The notes under the pieces were generated by a model. That model was given only the letters and a program-made list of their open reading frames with translations. It did not search any database and was not told the origin of the DNA. The position numbers and the translations under genes were made by a program. Shown here piece by piece: positions 18,581-27,452 of a stretch of DNA of 58,476 bases; within the stretch, counting starts at the first letter, position 1, and the number at the start of each line of letters is the position of its first letter. This DNA comes from Alphaproteobacteria bacterium (GTDB lineage Bacteria > Pseudomonadota > Alphaproteobacteria > Micropepsales > Micropepsaceae). Where the stretch lies: contig JAFAWQ010000024.1 of the NCBI GenBank assembly GCA_019241645.1, forward strand, positions 1-58,476. The letters run 5' to 3'.

Positions 18581-19006
18581 TCAAATGTAGGTGTTGGTGT
18601 TCACAATTCCGATTTTCACGGCGCCGCGCCGCTGCGCATTCGCCATCACTTTCGCCACCCAATCGTACTTCGCCAAGCGGTTAGCCGTGATATGAATCTC
18701 GTCTTGCTCCTCAACCGGCTTTTGGCCCTGCTGATAGAAATACGCATCGAGAGTCTTCCAGTTCACCGCCTGCTTGTTCCAGTAAATCTGCCCGTCGAAA
18801 TCCACCAGGATGTCGTCGACCGTGGGCTGGATAAGAGGCGGTTTCGGATTCGGCGGCGGCATGTCGAGCTTCACGGCGTGCGTCTGAATAGGCAGCGTGA
18901 TGATCAGCATCACGAGAAGAACGAGCATGACGTCGATCAACGGCGTCGTGTTCATTTCCACCATGACTTCGTCTTCGCCGGTGGCTGAGCCTACATTCAT
19001 TGCCAT
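18581..19006 (-). CDS. exbD2: Biopolymer transport protein ExbD (second copy)
   Basis: The 141-residue protein has one N-terminal membrane helix, preceded by MNTTPLIDVMLVLLVMLIIT with the conserved Asp that carries protons in ExbD/TolR. The periplasmic domain ends with NAQRRGAVKIGIVNT. It would work with ExbB and TonB to energise outer-membrane receptors. It follows the first exbD by 14 bp. It is distinct in sequence from that copy, so the pair is not a recent duplication. Confidence 0.93.
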   Translation of the reverse strand: MAMNVGSATGEDEVMVEMNTTPLIDVMLVLLVMLIITLPIQTHAVKLDMPPPNPKPPLIQPTVDDILVDFDGQIYWNKQAVNWKTLDAYFYQQGQKPVEEQDEIHITANRLAKYDWVAKVMANAQRRGAVKIGIVNTNTYI

Positions 19007-19020
19007 TGTCTACTACTCCG

Positions 19021-19467
19021 TCAGCCGCCTTCGTTGCGGGGCTCGGTGAGAAACCCGATTTTCGGAACGCCAGCACGTTGCGCGGCGTAGACCAGCCGTC
19101 CCACGGCTTCGAAACGAACATCCTGGTCAGCCCGGATATGAACTTCCGGAAGCGGACGGCCGGAATTGTACGCCCGAAGCATGGCATCCTTCAGCCGGTC
19201 GATGACCTCGCGATTGCTGTCTACCGGAGCGTTGTTCCAGTAGATGTTTTCGCTGCGGTCAACCGCCAGAACGATGTTTTCGGGCTTGGTCGTCGTCGGG
19301 ATGTTTTTCGTGTTGGGCAGATGCACCGGCACCACCTTCACGATCACCGGAATGGTGATCAGGAAGATGATGAGCAGCACCAGCATCACATCCACCAGCG
19401 GCGTGGTGTTGATGGTGGTGTTCAGTTCCGGCTCGGCGCTTTCCGCCGACGCGACTTGCATGGCCAT
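19021..19467 (-). CDS. exbD1: Biopolymer transport protein ExbD (first copy)
   Basis: The 148-residue protein contains NTTPLVDVMLVLLIIFLIT with the conserved proton-carrying Asp in the single membrane helix, and a periplasmic domain with EVHIRADQDVRFEAVGRLV and AGVPKIGFLTEP. It belongs to the ExbD/TolR family. It lies 38 bp after exbB and 14 bp before the second exbD. TonB systems with two ExbD proteins occur in other proteobacteria. Confidence 0.94.
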   Translation of the reverse strand: MAMQVASAESAEPELNTTINTTPLVDVMLVLLIIFLITIPVIVKVVPVHLPNTKNIPTTTKPENIVLAVDRSENIYWNNAPVDSNREVIDRLKDAMLRAYNSGRPLPEVHIRADQDVRFEAVGRLVYAAQRAGVPKIGFLTEPRNEGG

Positions 19468-19505
19468 GATGAGTTACCTCGCCTTGCTTTTCACAAGCAC
19501 TCCCA

Positions 19506-20459
19506 TCATCGGCCCTTTGTGACCAGATAAGTCTGCAGGTCGCTGGCGAAGCTGCGCAGCTTCTCGTTGATCACCTTGTTGCGGCGGACGAGGTAGTTGT
19601 AGAGCAGCACCGCCGGCACCGCCACGGCAAGGCCGATGGCCGTCATGATGAGCGCTTCGCCCACCGGACCGGCGACCTTGTCGATCGAGGCCTGGCCGGC
19701 AACGCCGATGGCGATGAGGGCGTTGAGAATGCCCCAGACGGTACCGAAGAGGCCGACGAACGGCGCCGTCGATCCCACGGAAGCCAGGAACGCCACGCCG
19801 CCCTGAAGCCGCGCATTGATTTCCTCCAGCTGCCGATTGAGGGACATCGCCAGCCAATCGTTCATGTTGAGCATGCCGGACGCGCCGGAAGAGGCCCGAA
19901 CACCGCTTTCCGCCACGGTGCGAAATACGCTGTTCTTCGCCAGCTGATCGATTCCATCGTTGAGATTGTTGGAACTCCAGAAGCGCTTCTCAACCTGGCG
20001 GGATTGCCCCAGCACACGCTGCTGCTCCCAGAACTTCATGAAGAAGATGTACCAGGTACCGATCGACATGAGGGCAAGAAGAATCATCACGCCGCGCGCA
20101 ACCCAGTCGGCATGGCCGTTCTGTCCTTCCCACAACTGGCGAAGGCCATAGGGATTTTCTTTTCCGGTTGTCGCACCGGCTCCGGGAGCTGGGGCTGGCG
20201 CGGCTGGCGCAGGCGCCGCTGCCGCGGCGTTCGTATTGTCAGGCGTCGCGGGAGCGGCTCCGGCGTCCGGGGTTGCTCCCGGCGTCGCGGTGGCATCCCC
20301 AGGGGCCGGCGCTGTTCCGGTGTCCGGCGTGGCCGGTTGAGCGGTCGTCTGCTCGGCCGGCTGATCTGTATTCTGCGCCAGCGTTTCACCGGCCGTGATG
20401 CCGGACAGCAGAAGGATCGCAGCCGCGATCGAAAGCTTCTTCGAGATCATTTGTTCCAT
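19506..20459 (-). CDS. exbB: ExbB/TolQ-family proton channel with exported N-terminal extension
   Basis: The 317-residue protein has a signal-like hydrophobic start (residues 10-28), then a Pro/Ala/Thr-rich stretch to about residue 100, and then the MotA/TolQ/ExbB domain with three membrane helices. The conserved part reads GGVAFLASVGSTAPFVGLFG, TVWGILNALI and EALIMTAIGLAVAVPAVLLYN. The core is that of a proton channel that powers TonB. The low-complexity extension would lie in the periplasm; similar extensions exist in some ExbB proteins. It sits between tonB (32 bp upstream) and exbD (38 bp downstream). Confidence 0.94.
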   Translation of the reverse strand: MEQMISKKLSIAAAILLLSGITAGETLAQNTDQPAEQTTAQPATPDTGTAPAPGDATATPGATPDAGAAPATPDNTNAAAAAPAPAAPAPAPGAGATTGKENPYGLRQLWEGQNGHADWVARGVMILLALMSIGTWYIFFMKFWEQQRVLGQSRQVEKRFWSSNNLNDGIDQLAKNSVFRTVAESGVRASSGASGMLNMNDWLAMSLNRQLEEINARLQGGVAFLASVGSTAPFVGLFGTVWGILNALIAIGVAGQASIDKVAGPVGEALIMTAIGLAVAVPAVLLYNYLVRRNKVINEKLRSFASDLQTYLVTKGR

Positions 20460-20491
20460 GCTCCGTTAATTGGTCACTTGCGTCCGACTAC

Positions 20492-21154
20492 TCACTGTCC
20501 GGTCAACTTCCAGACCACCTTTGTTGTCCATGGCACGGCGACGGGCTGTCCGTTTTGCGTCGCTGGCTTGTACTGCCACCGTTGCGCGCAGGGGATCGAT
20601 GCCTGGTCCAGTTCATCGTGGCCGCTGGATTCGACAACATGCACGTTTGTAACGTCGCCAGCCGGTGTGATCGTGAACCCGATGGTCGTCACACCCTCAT
20701 GATTCAGACGCACGGCAAGCGGCGGATAATACCGGCTGCCGCATTCATGCGCCCTGCCGATCGATGCTGGCGCTGAGATCGGTGGCGGCGTGGCGACGGG
20801 TTTCGGCGCGGCCGGCGGCGGCGGCGTGACCGTCGTCACCTGTGTAATCGTCTGCGCCGGCGCTGGAGTCTGCAGGTTCAACTCCGGCGGCGGCACAAAT
20901 GGCGGCGGCGGCTTCTGCAGCTCAGGCGGTGGGGGCGGAGGTGTCTTTGGCGTGTCCGGCGGTTTCTCCTGCACCACCTGGGCTTTGATTTCCTCGAGTC
21001 CTTTTTGCACCAGCTGGGAGGCCAACCCCGTGGCCAGCGCATAGATGGCTGCGACGTGAATCAGGCCAACGATGACGACGCTGAAAGCGCGGCGCTCAGT
21101 CGATTGGACGGCGGTGGATTGAAAAGGTCTTAGATCGTGTTCGGGCTGGTCCAT
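20492..21154 (-). CDS. tonB: Energy transducer TonB
   Basis: The 220-residue protein has one N-terminal membrane helix (VVIVGLIHVAAIYALATGLA, with the SxxxH-like His) and a Pro-rich periplasmic spacer (about residues 62-130). A C-terminal TonB domain follows, with YYPPLAVRLNHEGVTTIGF, GDVTNVHVVESSGHDELDQA and the terminal WKLTG. It links proton flow through ExbBD to outer-membrane receptors. It is the first gene of the minus-strand operon and is divergent from the riboswitch-controlled btuB-type receptor, a likely client. Confidence 0.94.
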   Translation of the reverse strand: MDQPEHDLRPFQSTAVQSTERRAFSVVIVGLIHVAAIYALATGLASQLVQKGLEEIKAQVVQEKPPDTPKTPPPPPPELQKPPPPFVPPPELNLQTPAPAQTITQVTTVTPPPPAAPKPVATPPPISAPASIGRAHECGSRYYPPLAVRLNHEGVTTIGFTITPAGDVTNVHVVESSGHDELDQASIPCAQRWQYKPATQNGQPVAVPWTTKVVWKLTGQ

Positions 21155-21604
21155 GGCTTATCTGGCGTCCAAATCTGGGCCGCTGCGTCCGCAATCGGCG
21201 TGATCATGTCCAAAGAAACTCACGCGAACCCCCCATCCGGCGCTATCAAGTGCGCGCTCTTGCATGTCTTTTGATTATCGTAACCATGGAAATCCGGCGC
21301 GGTCCAGCGTCGCGAGAATGTAACAACTTCGCAGTATGCGGACGGCCGAAGACGCCCCGACCCTGCTGCAAAGGCAGGCGCGGCATGGGTGGCCCAGGCA
21401 CCGCCTGACCACCATCCCGCTCCGGACAAAGAACTTGTCACCGAATTCATGCGCTAAGTTCCTGTTTCCATTCAATTCTCACACCCGGATCGCGCTTTCC
21501 GCCACTGCGGCGAATTGCCTCCGGCCTGCCTCGAAGAACGAAATTCCCTCCCAATACGACCAATTGACCGGATTGTACCGACTCAATTAGCGTTCAATTA
21601 AGCG
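21155..21604. other. Intergenic region between divergent tonB and btuB units
   Basis: This 450-bp gap separates tonB from the cobalamin riboswitch and shows no convincing gene. Its last 40 bp hold a possible promoter for the btuB unit: TTGACC at 21564-21569 (5 of 6 bases of a -35 box) and TAGCGT at 21588-21593 (weak -10) at 18-bp spacing. I see no clear Fur-type palindrome. Confidence 0.4.
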
Positions 21605-21765
21605 CGAGGTTCCCCAAGAGGGATAAAAGGGAACGCGGCATAGGAAACCGCGGCTGCCCCCGCAACTGTAGCCGGCGAGCGATCGTCCGATCGAACCACT
21701 GAGGCAGATGCCTCGGGAAGGTGGACGAGAACGAAGACCCGGGAGCCAGGAGACCTGCCTCGCGA
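21605..21765 (+). promoter_or_regulatory. Cobalamin (B12) riboswitch
   Basis: The conserved elements occur in the right order: GGTTCCCC followed by AAAAGGGAA (21609-21643 region), the core GCTGCCCCCGCAACTGTAG at 21653-21671, GGGAAGGTGG at about 21715-21724, and the B12 box AGCCAGGAGACCTGCC at 21744-21759. This is the layout of the adenosylcobalamin-sensing riboswitch (RF00174 class). It lies about 150 bp upstream of the btuB-type receptor, which it should shut down when cobalamin is plentiful, probably by hiding the ribosome site or by early termination. Confidence 0.95.
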
Positions 21766-21911
21766 TGTCGTCCTGCGTTCGGCCGGGGTGTGCCGGGCGC
21801 GTGCGGGTGACCGCTTGTGGCGACGCGTTGAAGTCGCCGCGCGGGGTGTCGTTCGATATCCATCTGGTTTCGCCGCGCGGCGGCTTCTGGAACGTCAACC
21901 AGGAGGCCGCC

Positions 21912-23855
21912 ATGCGCCATTCACTTGTTGTTTTTTGTTCTGTTCTTCTCGGTTTTCTCGCCACGCCCCGTGCATTTGCGGACGACGTGGCGGAGTCCGT
22001 TGTTGTCACGGCAACGCGCACACCCCAACCTGCCGAGAAGACAGGTGAGTCCGTTTCGATTCTCACCGGAACCGAACTCGACGTTCAGCAGATCGTTTCG
22101 GTGACCGACGCGCTGGAGAAGATTCCCGGAATCGTGGTGGTGCGAAACGGCGGCCTTGGCCAAAACGCCACCGCGAGCATTCGCGGCGCCGAGGTTGGAC
22201 AAACGCTGGTGCTCGTCGACGGCATTCGCATCAACGATCCGAGCACGGTCGACAACCAGGCCCTGCTCGGCGATGTCCTCGTCAACAACATCGATCGCAT
22301 CGAGATCCTGCGCGGACCGCAAGGCGCGCTTTATGGCAGCGATGCGATTGGCGGCGTGATCGACATTCTCACGCGACGTGGAGGCGATGCACCGTTTGCG
22401 CTGCGCGCCAGCGGCGAAGGCGGCTCGTTTGGCACCTACCGCTTCAATACCGGCGCGAACGGAAGCATCTCGGACGTCGAGTACGGCGCCGCCGCCAATT
22501 TCCTGCATAGCGGCGGCATCTCCGCCGCGGATTCGCGTAATGGCAATCCCGAAGCGGACGCCTACACCAATGCCGGCGCCACGGAGAATGTCCGCGTGCA
22601 CCTGAACGATGCGGTGAGCGTCGATCTGCGCAGCTACTACACGAACACGCGCGACGATTTCGACGACAATTTCGTTTTCGTTCCACCCGCGACGTTCCGC
22701 GTCGCGGATTCCGCCGCGTACGGAAGGAACACCCTCCTTGCCGGCTATGCGGGGTTGAATCTCGACCTTCTCGACGGCGCCTTCGGCAATCGCCTCGCGC
22801 TGATCGGGTCTGACAGCCATCGCGCCTTCTACAATTCAGCCTTCGACATCGTGCACAAGAACAGCAGCAACAAGGGGATTGCGGAGCGGCTGGAATATCA
22901 GGGCATTGTGAAATTGATACCGGAAGACGAACTGACCTTCGGCGCCGAGTACCAGCGCATTTCCTTCCAGGGAAAAACCTTCAGCGGGTTCGGGCCCTCT
23001 TCGTCGGACAGCGGGCGTTCGCATGTGGCCAGCTTCTACGCGCAGAACATGCTCACATTGTTCGAGCAACTGACGCTCACTGCCGGTCTCCGCCACGACG
23101 ATGATCGGGAATTCGGCGGGCACAATTCGGTGAAGCTGGCCGCCGCCTGGTCGCTGAATGAGGGCGATACCGTCTTGCATGCGAACTACGGCGACGGCTT
23201 CAAGGCGCCCACCCTGTTCGAGCAATTCTCGGATTTCTCCAACCCGATGCACGCGCTTCGTCCCGAAGTGGCGCATGGCTGGGAATTCGGCGCATCCCAA
23301 CGGCTGTTCGGGGGCGCGGTGGTTGCCAAGGCGGCCTATTTCGAGCGGCATACGAACGATCAGATTGATTTCTTCGTGCCGGACTGCTTTTCCAATCCGC
23401 CGCCGGATGTCTGCAAGGTCCGCCCCTTCGGCTATTACGACAACATCAAGCGCACGGAGGCGAAAGGCGTGGAGATCGAAGCCATGGCAAGGCTTGGCGA
23501 TACGCTCGCGCTGGATGCCGCCTTCACGGACATGACGTCCACCGATCGCACCACCGATCTCGATCTTGCGCGGAGGCCACACATAACCGCCAGTGCCACC
23601 GCCACCTGGACCCCGCTGCCGGATTGGACCGCCGGGGCGACACTGCTCTATGTCGGGAAGCGCTTCGACGCGGCGGGCGAAATCAATCCGCTGCCTGCCA
23701 ACACGGTGGTGAATGTCTTCGCATCGCATCGCCTGACCGATTGGCTGGAATTGTATGCGCGCGCCGAAAACCTGTTCGACGCGCACTACGAACCGGTATT
23801 CGGCTATGGAGCGCCGGGCCGGGCGGCCTATGGCGGGATTCGACTCTCGTATTGA
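21912..23855 (+). CDS. btuB: TonB-dependent vitamin B12 receptor, BtuB type
   Basis: The 647-residue outer-membrane protein has a signal peptide ending near AFA/DD (residue 22), a TonB box region (AESVVVTATRTP), a plug domain (VTDALEKIPGIVVVRNGG, ATASIRGAEVGQTLVLVDG, RIEILRGPQGALYGSDAIGG) and a 22-strand barrel ending in the aromatic GAPGRAAYGGIRLSY. The upstream cobalamin riboswitch supports cobalamin as substrate. AGGAGG stands before the ATG at 21912; the frame is open further upstream but that part is riboswitch RNA. It is next to the divergent tonB operon. Confidence 0.94.
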   Translation: MRHSLVVFCSVLLGFLATPRAFADDVAESVVVTATRTPQPAEKTGESVSILTGTELDVQQIVSVTDALEKIPGIVVVRNGGLGQNATASIRGAEVGQTLVLVDGIRINDPSTVDNQALLGDVLVNNIDRIEILRGPQGALYGSDAIGGVIDILTRRGGDAPFALRASGEGGSFGTYRFNTGANGSISDVEYGAAANFLHSGGISAADSRNGNPEADAYTNAGATENVRVHLNDAVSVDLRSYYTNTRDDFDDNFVFVPPATFRVADSAAYGRNTLLAGYAGLNLDLLDGAFGNRLALIGSDSHRAFYNSAFDIVHKNSSNKGIAERLEYQGIVKLIPEDELTFGAEYQRISFQGKTFSGFGPSSSDSGRSHVASFYAQNMLTLFEQLTLTAGLRHDDDREFGGHNSVKLAAAWSLNEGDTVLHANYGDGFKAPTLFEQFSDFSNPMHALRPEVAHGWEFGASQRLFGGAVVAKAAYFERHTNDQIDFFVPDCFSNPPPDVCKVRPFGYYDNIKRTEAKGVEIEAMARLGDTLALDAAFTDMTSTDRTTDLDLARRPHITASATATWTPLPDWTAGATLLYVGKRFDAAGEINPLPANTVVNVFASHRLTDWLELYARAENLFDAHYEPVFGYGAPGRAAYGGIRLSY

Positions 23856-23893
23856 GGTGAGACAGAAACGCCAAACCCTCTTAAGCGAAGGTC

Positions 23894-24868
23894 ATGGCTG
23901 AACACGCCGCCACACAGGGTCCTTACAATCATGTCGGCGTAATCGGTGCCGGCGCGTGGGGAACTGCGTTGGCGATCGCAGCGGCGCGGGCGGGACGCCG
24001 CGTGACGCTGTGGTCGCGAAACGCGCCGGCGGCAGTCGGAGCCGCGCTGCCCCACGGTATTTCACGCACCAACGACTCGGCGGCTGCGGCGAATGCGGAC
24101 GCGCTGTTGCTCGTTGTTCCGGCGCAGCGTGTTCGCGGGGTGCTCGCCGCTTTCGGGCCGCACCTTGCGTCTCAGGCGCCGGTCGTCGTGTGCGCGAAGG
24201 GTATCGAGCGGGACTCCGGAAAGCTGACGACCGAGGTCTTGGCCGAATTTGTAATCCCCGATCGCATTGCGGTTCTTTCCGGGCCCTCTTTCGCGCGAGA
24301 TGTGACGGCCGGTTTGCCCACGGCGGTGACAATTGCCGGCGAACTCGCGGTTGCGCAACAGCTACAGTTGACGCTGGGGCATGACAGTTTCCGCCCCTAT
24401 GCCAGCGACGATGTCACCGGCGTCGCGCTGGGCGGGGCGGCCAAGAACGTCTACGCCATCGCCTGCGGCATTCTCGTGGGCATGGGGCTTGGCGAAAGCG
24501 CGCGCGCCGCGCTTCTTTCCCGCAGCTTCGCCGAGCTGCGCCGGTTCGGAGATGCTCTGGGCGCGCGCGGCGAAACGCTGATGGGCCTTTCCGGCCTCGG
24601 CGATCTCGTACTCACCGCCACCAGCCCGACTTCGAGGAATTTCTCGTTCGGATTGGCGTTGGGAAGGGGTGTTTCGCGCGCCGAATTGGAGCGCGACGGG
24701 CGGCCGCTGGCGGAAGGTGCCGCAACCGCGCCGGCACTGGTCGCGCGCGGACGGCGCCATAATGTGGAGCTTCCGGTCGCCGAAACCACGGCCGCAATCC
24801 TGGACGGTAGCCTTGCGCTCGGCGCCGCAGTACCACTCCTGATGTCACGTCCGCTGAAAGCCGAATAG
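23894..24868 (+). CDS. gpsA: Glycerol-3-phosphate dehydrogenase [NAD(P)+]
   Basis: The 324-residue cytosolic enzyme reduces dihydroxyacetone phosphate to glycerol-3-phosphate for phospholipid synthesis. The N-terminal Rossmann motif is GVIGAGAWGTALA, with CAKGIE, SGPSFARDV and the catalytic Lys in GGAAKNVYAIACGI. The C-terminal helical part has GLSGLGDLVLTATS and SRNFSFGLALG. It starts 39 bp after btuB and is 8 bp upstream of the YciI-like gene, with which it probably forms an operon. Confidence 0.96.
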   Translation: MAEHAATQGPYNHVGVIGAGAWGTALAIAAARAGRRVTLWSRNAPAAVGAALPHGISRTNDSAAAANADALLLVVPAQRVRGVLAAFGPHLASQAPVVVCAKGIERDSGKLTTEVLAEFVIPDRIAVLSGPSFARDVTAGLPTAVTIAGELAVAQQLQLTLGHDSFRPYASDDVTGVALGGAAKNVYAIACGILVGMGLGESARAALLSRSFAELRRFGDALGARGETLMGLSGLGDLVLTATSPTSRNFSFGLALGRGVSRAELERDGRPLAEGAATAPALVARGRRHNVELPVAETTAAILDGSLALGAAVPLLMSRPLKAE

Positions 24869-24876
24869 GAGCGCTC

Positions 24877-25167
24877 ATGCTGTTCGTTGTCATCGCCACC
24901 GACAAGCCGGGTGCGCTGGAACTGCGCATGCAGACGCGCGAAGCACATTTCGCCTACGCGCGCGAAACCGGCGTGATCAAGATTGGCGGCCCGTTCCTTG
25001 ACCCGGACGGCGAAATGGCGGGCAGCCTCATCATCTTCGAAGCCGATGACATAGCGAGCGCCAAATCCTGGCATGCCAACGACCCGTATGTGAAAGCCGG
25101 ATTGTTTGCGCAGTCGGAGGTGCGGCCGTGGAAGCCAACCTTCAATCCAGTGGGAGCCGAATTGTGA
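24877..25167 (+). CDS. YciI-family protein
   Basis: This 96-residue protein matches the YciI-like (YCII, PF03795) ferredoxin-like fold: MLFVVIATDKPGALELRMQT, then REAHFAYARETG with the conserved His, GGPFLDPDGEMAGSLIIFEA with the Asp, and a C-terminal strand. Family members are small enzymes or binding proteins of unclear function. In many proteobacteria a YciI gene follows gpsA, as here, 8 bp downstream. Confidence 0.92.
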   Translation: MLFVVIATDKPGALELRMQTREAHFAYARETGVIKIGGPFLDPDGEMAGSLIIFEADDIASAKSWHANDPYVKAGLFAQSEVRPWKPTFNPVGAEL

Positions 25168-25189
25168 TATCCGCACTTAGGGGAAACGA

Positions 25190-25318
25190 ATGGTAAAAAA
25201 CCTGATCCGTTGTCTTCTGGTATTTGCCATCGCGACGCTGCCGCCCACGGCCGGGTGCCGCAATTTTTGGAAGCGGGAACTGTCCGGCATGACAATCGTC
25301 GCAAGCCCGCGCGCATGA
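25190..25318 (+). CDS. 42-residue putative lipoprotein coupled to EVE gene
   Basis: The frame from the ATG at 25190 encodes 42 residues: a basic start (MVKNLIRC), a hydrophobic segment (LLVFAIATLPPTA) and a lipobox-like TAGC with Cys23, followed by RNFWKRELSGM and a short tail. AGGGGAA sits six bases upstream of the ATG. The stop TGA overlaps the EVE gene's ATG as ATGA, the usual sign of coupled translation. The Thr at position -3 of the lipobox is not ideal. Function is unknown; it may act mainly as a translated leader. Confidence 0.55.
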   Translation: MVKNLIRCLLVFAIATLPPTAGCRNFWKRELSGMTIVASPRA

Positions 25319-25737
25319 GCTACTGGCTGTTCAAGACGGAGCCGGATGCCTTCTCGTGGGACATGCAGAAGGCGCGTGGACAAGCCGGAGAGCCGTGGAG
25401 CGGCGTGCGCAACTGGCAGGCGGCCAGCAACATGAAGGCGATGGAGAGGGGCGATCTGGGCTTCTTCTATCACACCGGCGAGGAGAAACGGATCGTCGGG
25501 ATCGTCGAGGTCATCGGCGAATATCGCAAGGATCCCACCGATGAATCCGGCCGTTTCGGTCTGGTCGATGTGCGCGCGGTGCGCGATTTTCCAAAGCCTG
25601 TGACGCTCGCGCAATGCAAGGCCGAAGCGAAGCTCAAGGACATGGTGCTGGTGAAATATTCGCGCCTCTCCGTGCAGCCGGTGACGCACGAAGAGTGGTC
25701 GCATGTCTGTAAAATGGGTGGCATTGTCCCGAAATGA
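25315..25737 (+). CDS. EVE-domain (thymocyte nuclear protein 1-like) protein
   Basis: The 140-residue protein is an EVE domain (PF01878), a PUA-related fold that binds modified bases. It has MSYWLFKTEPDAFSWD, GVRNWQAASNMKAMERGDLG, FFYHTGEEKRIVGIVEV, VDVRAVRDFPKPVTLAQCK and VQPVTHEEW. Members recognise modified cytosine or modified RNA; the ligand here is not known. The ATG at 25315 overlaps the stop of the 42-residue gene. It is the last gene of the probable gpsA-yciI unit. Confidence 0.93.
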   Translation: MSYWLFKTEPDAFSWDMQKARGQAGEPWSGVRNWQAASNMKAMERGDLGFFYHTGEEKRIVGIVEVIGEYRKDPTDESGRFGLVDVRAVRDFPKPVTLAQCKAEAKLKDMVLVKYSRLSVQPVTHEEWSHVCKMGGIVPK

Positions 25738-25938
25738 AGCGAGCCACTTATTGGGCACACCGCTGCCTAAAATAAGTCATAAATCGAATTCCCGACTTTC
25801 ACTGGCATTCAAGAGCTGCTGCGTAAAAACATACCTGGCTGGAACGAGGACCGGTTTGTCCTCAAAATAAAATAGGCGGCTTGGGTGTCGAAGGGGCAGT
25901 TTTCGAGAGCGCGGACTCGCGCTCGCGCGCATGCGTTG

Positions 25939-27237
25939 ATGGCATGGTCGGTTGCAACGCTTGCTGCGTTTGCGTCTGAAGCGACGGCGGCGCCGCTTGG
26001 CGCGCGCCAGGCAGCGGCGGAGATGGCGCCATCGGCGGTAGCGCTCGCGGTATTTCCACCGGCCGCCAAGGTCATGGACCTACGGGCAGACGACAGAAGC
26101 GGCGAAACGGTCTGGCCGACGCATGGTTGGCTCACGTCCACGCCGGAAGAGCAGGGGCTGGATTCGCAAGTTCTCGCCAATGCCCTGGCGACGATCCGCG
26201 TGCGTCAGCTGCCGGTCCACAGCCTGCTGATCGTGCGGCACGGCAAACTGGTGCTGGATACCTATTTCGCGCCTTTCGCCGACAATGAGCTGCACGATGC
26301 CTTTTCCGTGACCAAGAGCGTGGTCTCCACCCTTGTCGGCATCGCCATGCGCCAACGACGCATGCCGGACTTGCGCACGCCCGTGCTCGCCATGCTTCCG
26401 GACGCGGCCGCGCAGGGCGATCCGCTGAAACAGCGGATGACGCTGGCGCACATGTTGAGCATGACGTCGGGCCTCAACTGCCGCGGCAATGTCTCAGGCA
26501 ATTTCCTCCAGGCCATGGAGCAGAGCCGCCACTGGGCGCAATTCGCGCTGGAGCGCGACGAAGTGGCAGAGCCCGGCACGACCTTCGCCTACTGTGCGGG
26601 CAATATGCATGTGATCTCCGCAGCGCTTACGCGCAGCGTCGGTCAATCCGCCGCGGAATTTGCGCGCACCGAACTTTTTGCGCCGCTCGGAATCGAACGG
26701 GTGAGCTGGGCTTCCGACCGCGATGGCGTCAGCCATGGATTCGCAGGCTTGCGGATGCAACCGCGCGACATGGCGAAGCTTGGCTATCTCTGGCTTCATC
26801 ACGGCGTGTGGGACGGCAAGCAGATCGTGCCCGCGTCATATCTCCGTGCCGCCTTCTCGCCACAGGCCGATGTCGAGCAGAACGTGAAATATGGCTACGG
26901 CATGTGGATCTATCCCTACCGCGGACACGCGGGGGGCGCGCCCGACATCGAGGCCAACGGCTTCGGCGGCCAGCGCATTGCCGTGATCCCGAGCCAGGAC
27001 ATGGTGGTCGTGATCACAGGAGCGGGACTTGATGCCAACAAGGTCGCCTCACTGCTTGTCGGCGCGGTGAAAGCCGATGGCCCCATGCAGCCGAACCTGA
27101 TGGCGCAGGCTCGCTTGGGTTCTCAGATTGGCGGAAGCAGACACAGCCGCGAACTCAGCTACGCCTCGTTTCCGAAGCGTGGTTTGTGGCGCCGAATATC
27201 CCGGCGCGGCTTCCCGGTGGCACTCGCCAGCCGGTAA
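25939..27237 (+). CDS. Exported serine hydrolase, beta-lactamase/class C family
   Basis: The 432-residue product has a hydrophobic start (MAWSVATLAAFASEATAAP) compatible with a signal peptide, then the class C beta-lactamase/esterase fold (PF00144). The nucleophile motif SxxK is in AFSVTKSVVSTLVG. The second element is YCAGN in FAYCAGNMHVIS, in place of YxN. The third is near NGFGGQRIAVIP. Family members act as esterases, D-aminopeptidases or, rarely, beta-lactamases; substrate unknown. The frame also allows a GTG start at 25885, which would add 18 Arg-rich residues. It stands alone. Confidence 0.85.
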   Translation: MAWSVATLAAFASEATAAPLGARQAAAEMAPSAVALAVFPPAAKVMDLRADDRSGETVWPTHGWLTSTPEEQGLDSQVLANALATIRVRQLPVHSLLIVRHGKLVLDTYFAPFADNELHDAFSVTKSVVSTLVGIAMRQRRMPDLRTPVLAMLPDAAAQGDPLKQRMTLAHMLSMTSGLNCRGNVSGNFLQAMEQSRHWAQFALERDEVAEPGTTFAYCAGNMHVISAALTRSVGQSAAEFARTELFAPLGIERVSWASDRDGVSHGFAGLRMQPRDMAKLGYLWLHHGVWDGKQIVPASYLRAAFSPQADVEQNVKYGYGMWIYPYRGHAGGAPDIEANGFGGQRIAVIPSQDMVVVITGAGLDANKVASLLVGAVKADGPMQPNLMAQARLGSQIGGSRHSRELSYASFPKRGLWRRISRRGFPVALASR

Positions 27238-27452
27238 GGCGATACCTTCGCGCCTCACTCCGGCGAACGCCGCTGGATTGGGCCAGGGCGACCCGCTATA
27301 CCCGCAAGCATGAATAGCAAGAGCGCGCTTCTCGTTCTCTGCGCCCGCATCGGCTACAACCCGCCGTAAGCCGCTGCCGCCGTTCGCGCGGCCGTGAACG
27401 CATTTCGCGTTCCTAAATGCTGTCCCAAATTTCTCGATCGAAGGTGGCCACC

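Noticed and set aside
21708..21911. Extension of the btuB frame into the riboswitch
   Set aside because: The stretch is structured riboswitch RNA, and a strong AGGAGG site precedes the ATG at 21912.
27322..27369. Tiny frame of about 19 codons before the aminotransferase
   Set aside because: No ribosome site or conservation evidence; ordinary chance for this GC content.
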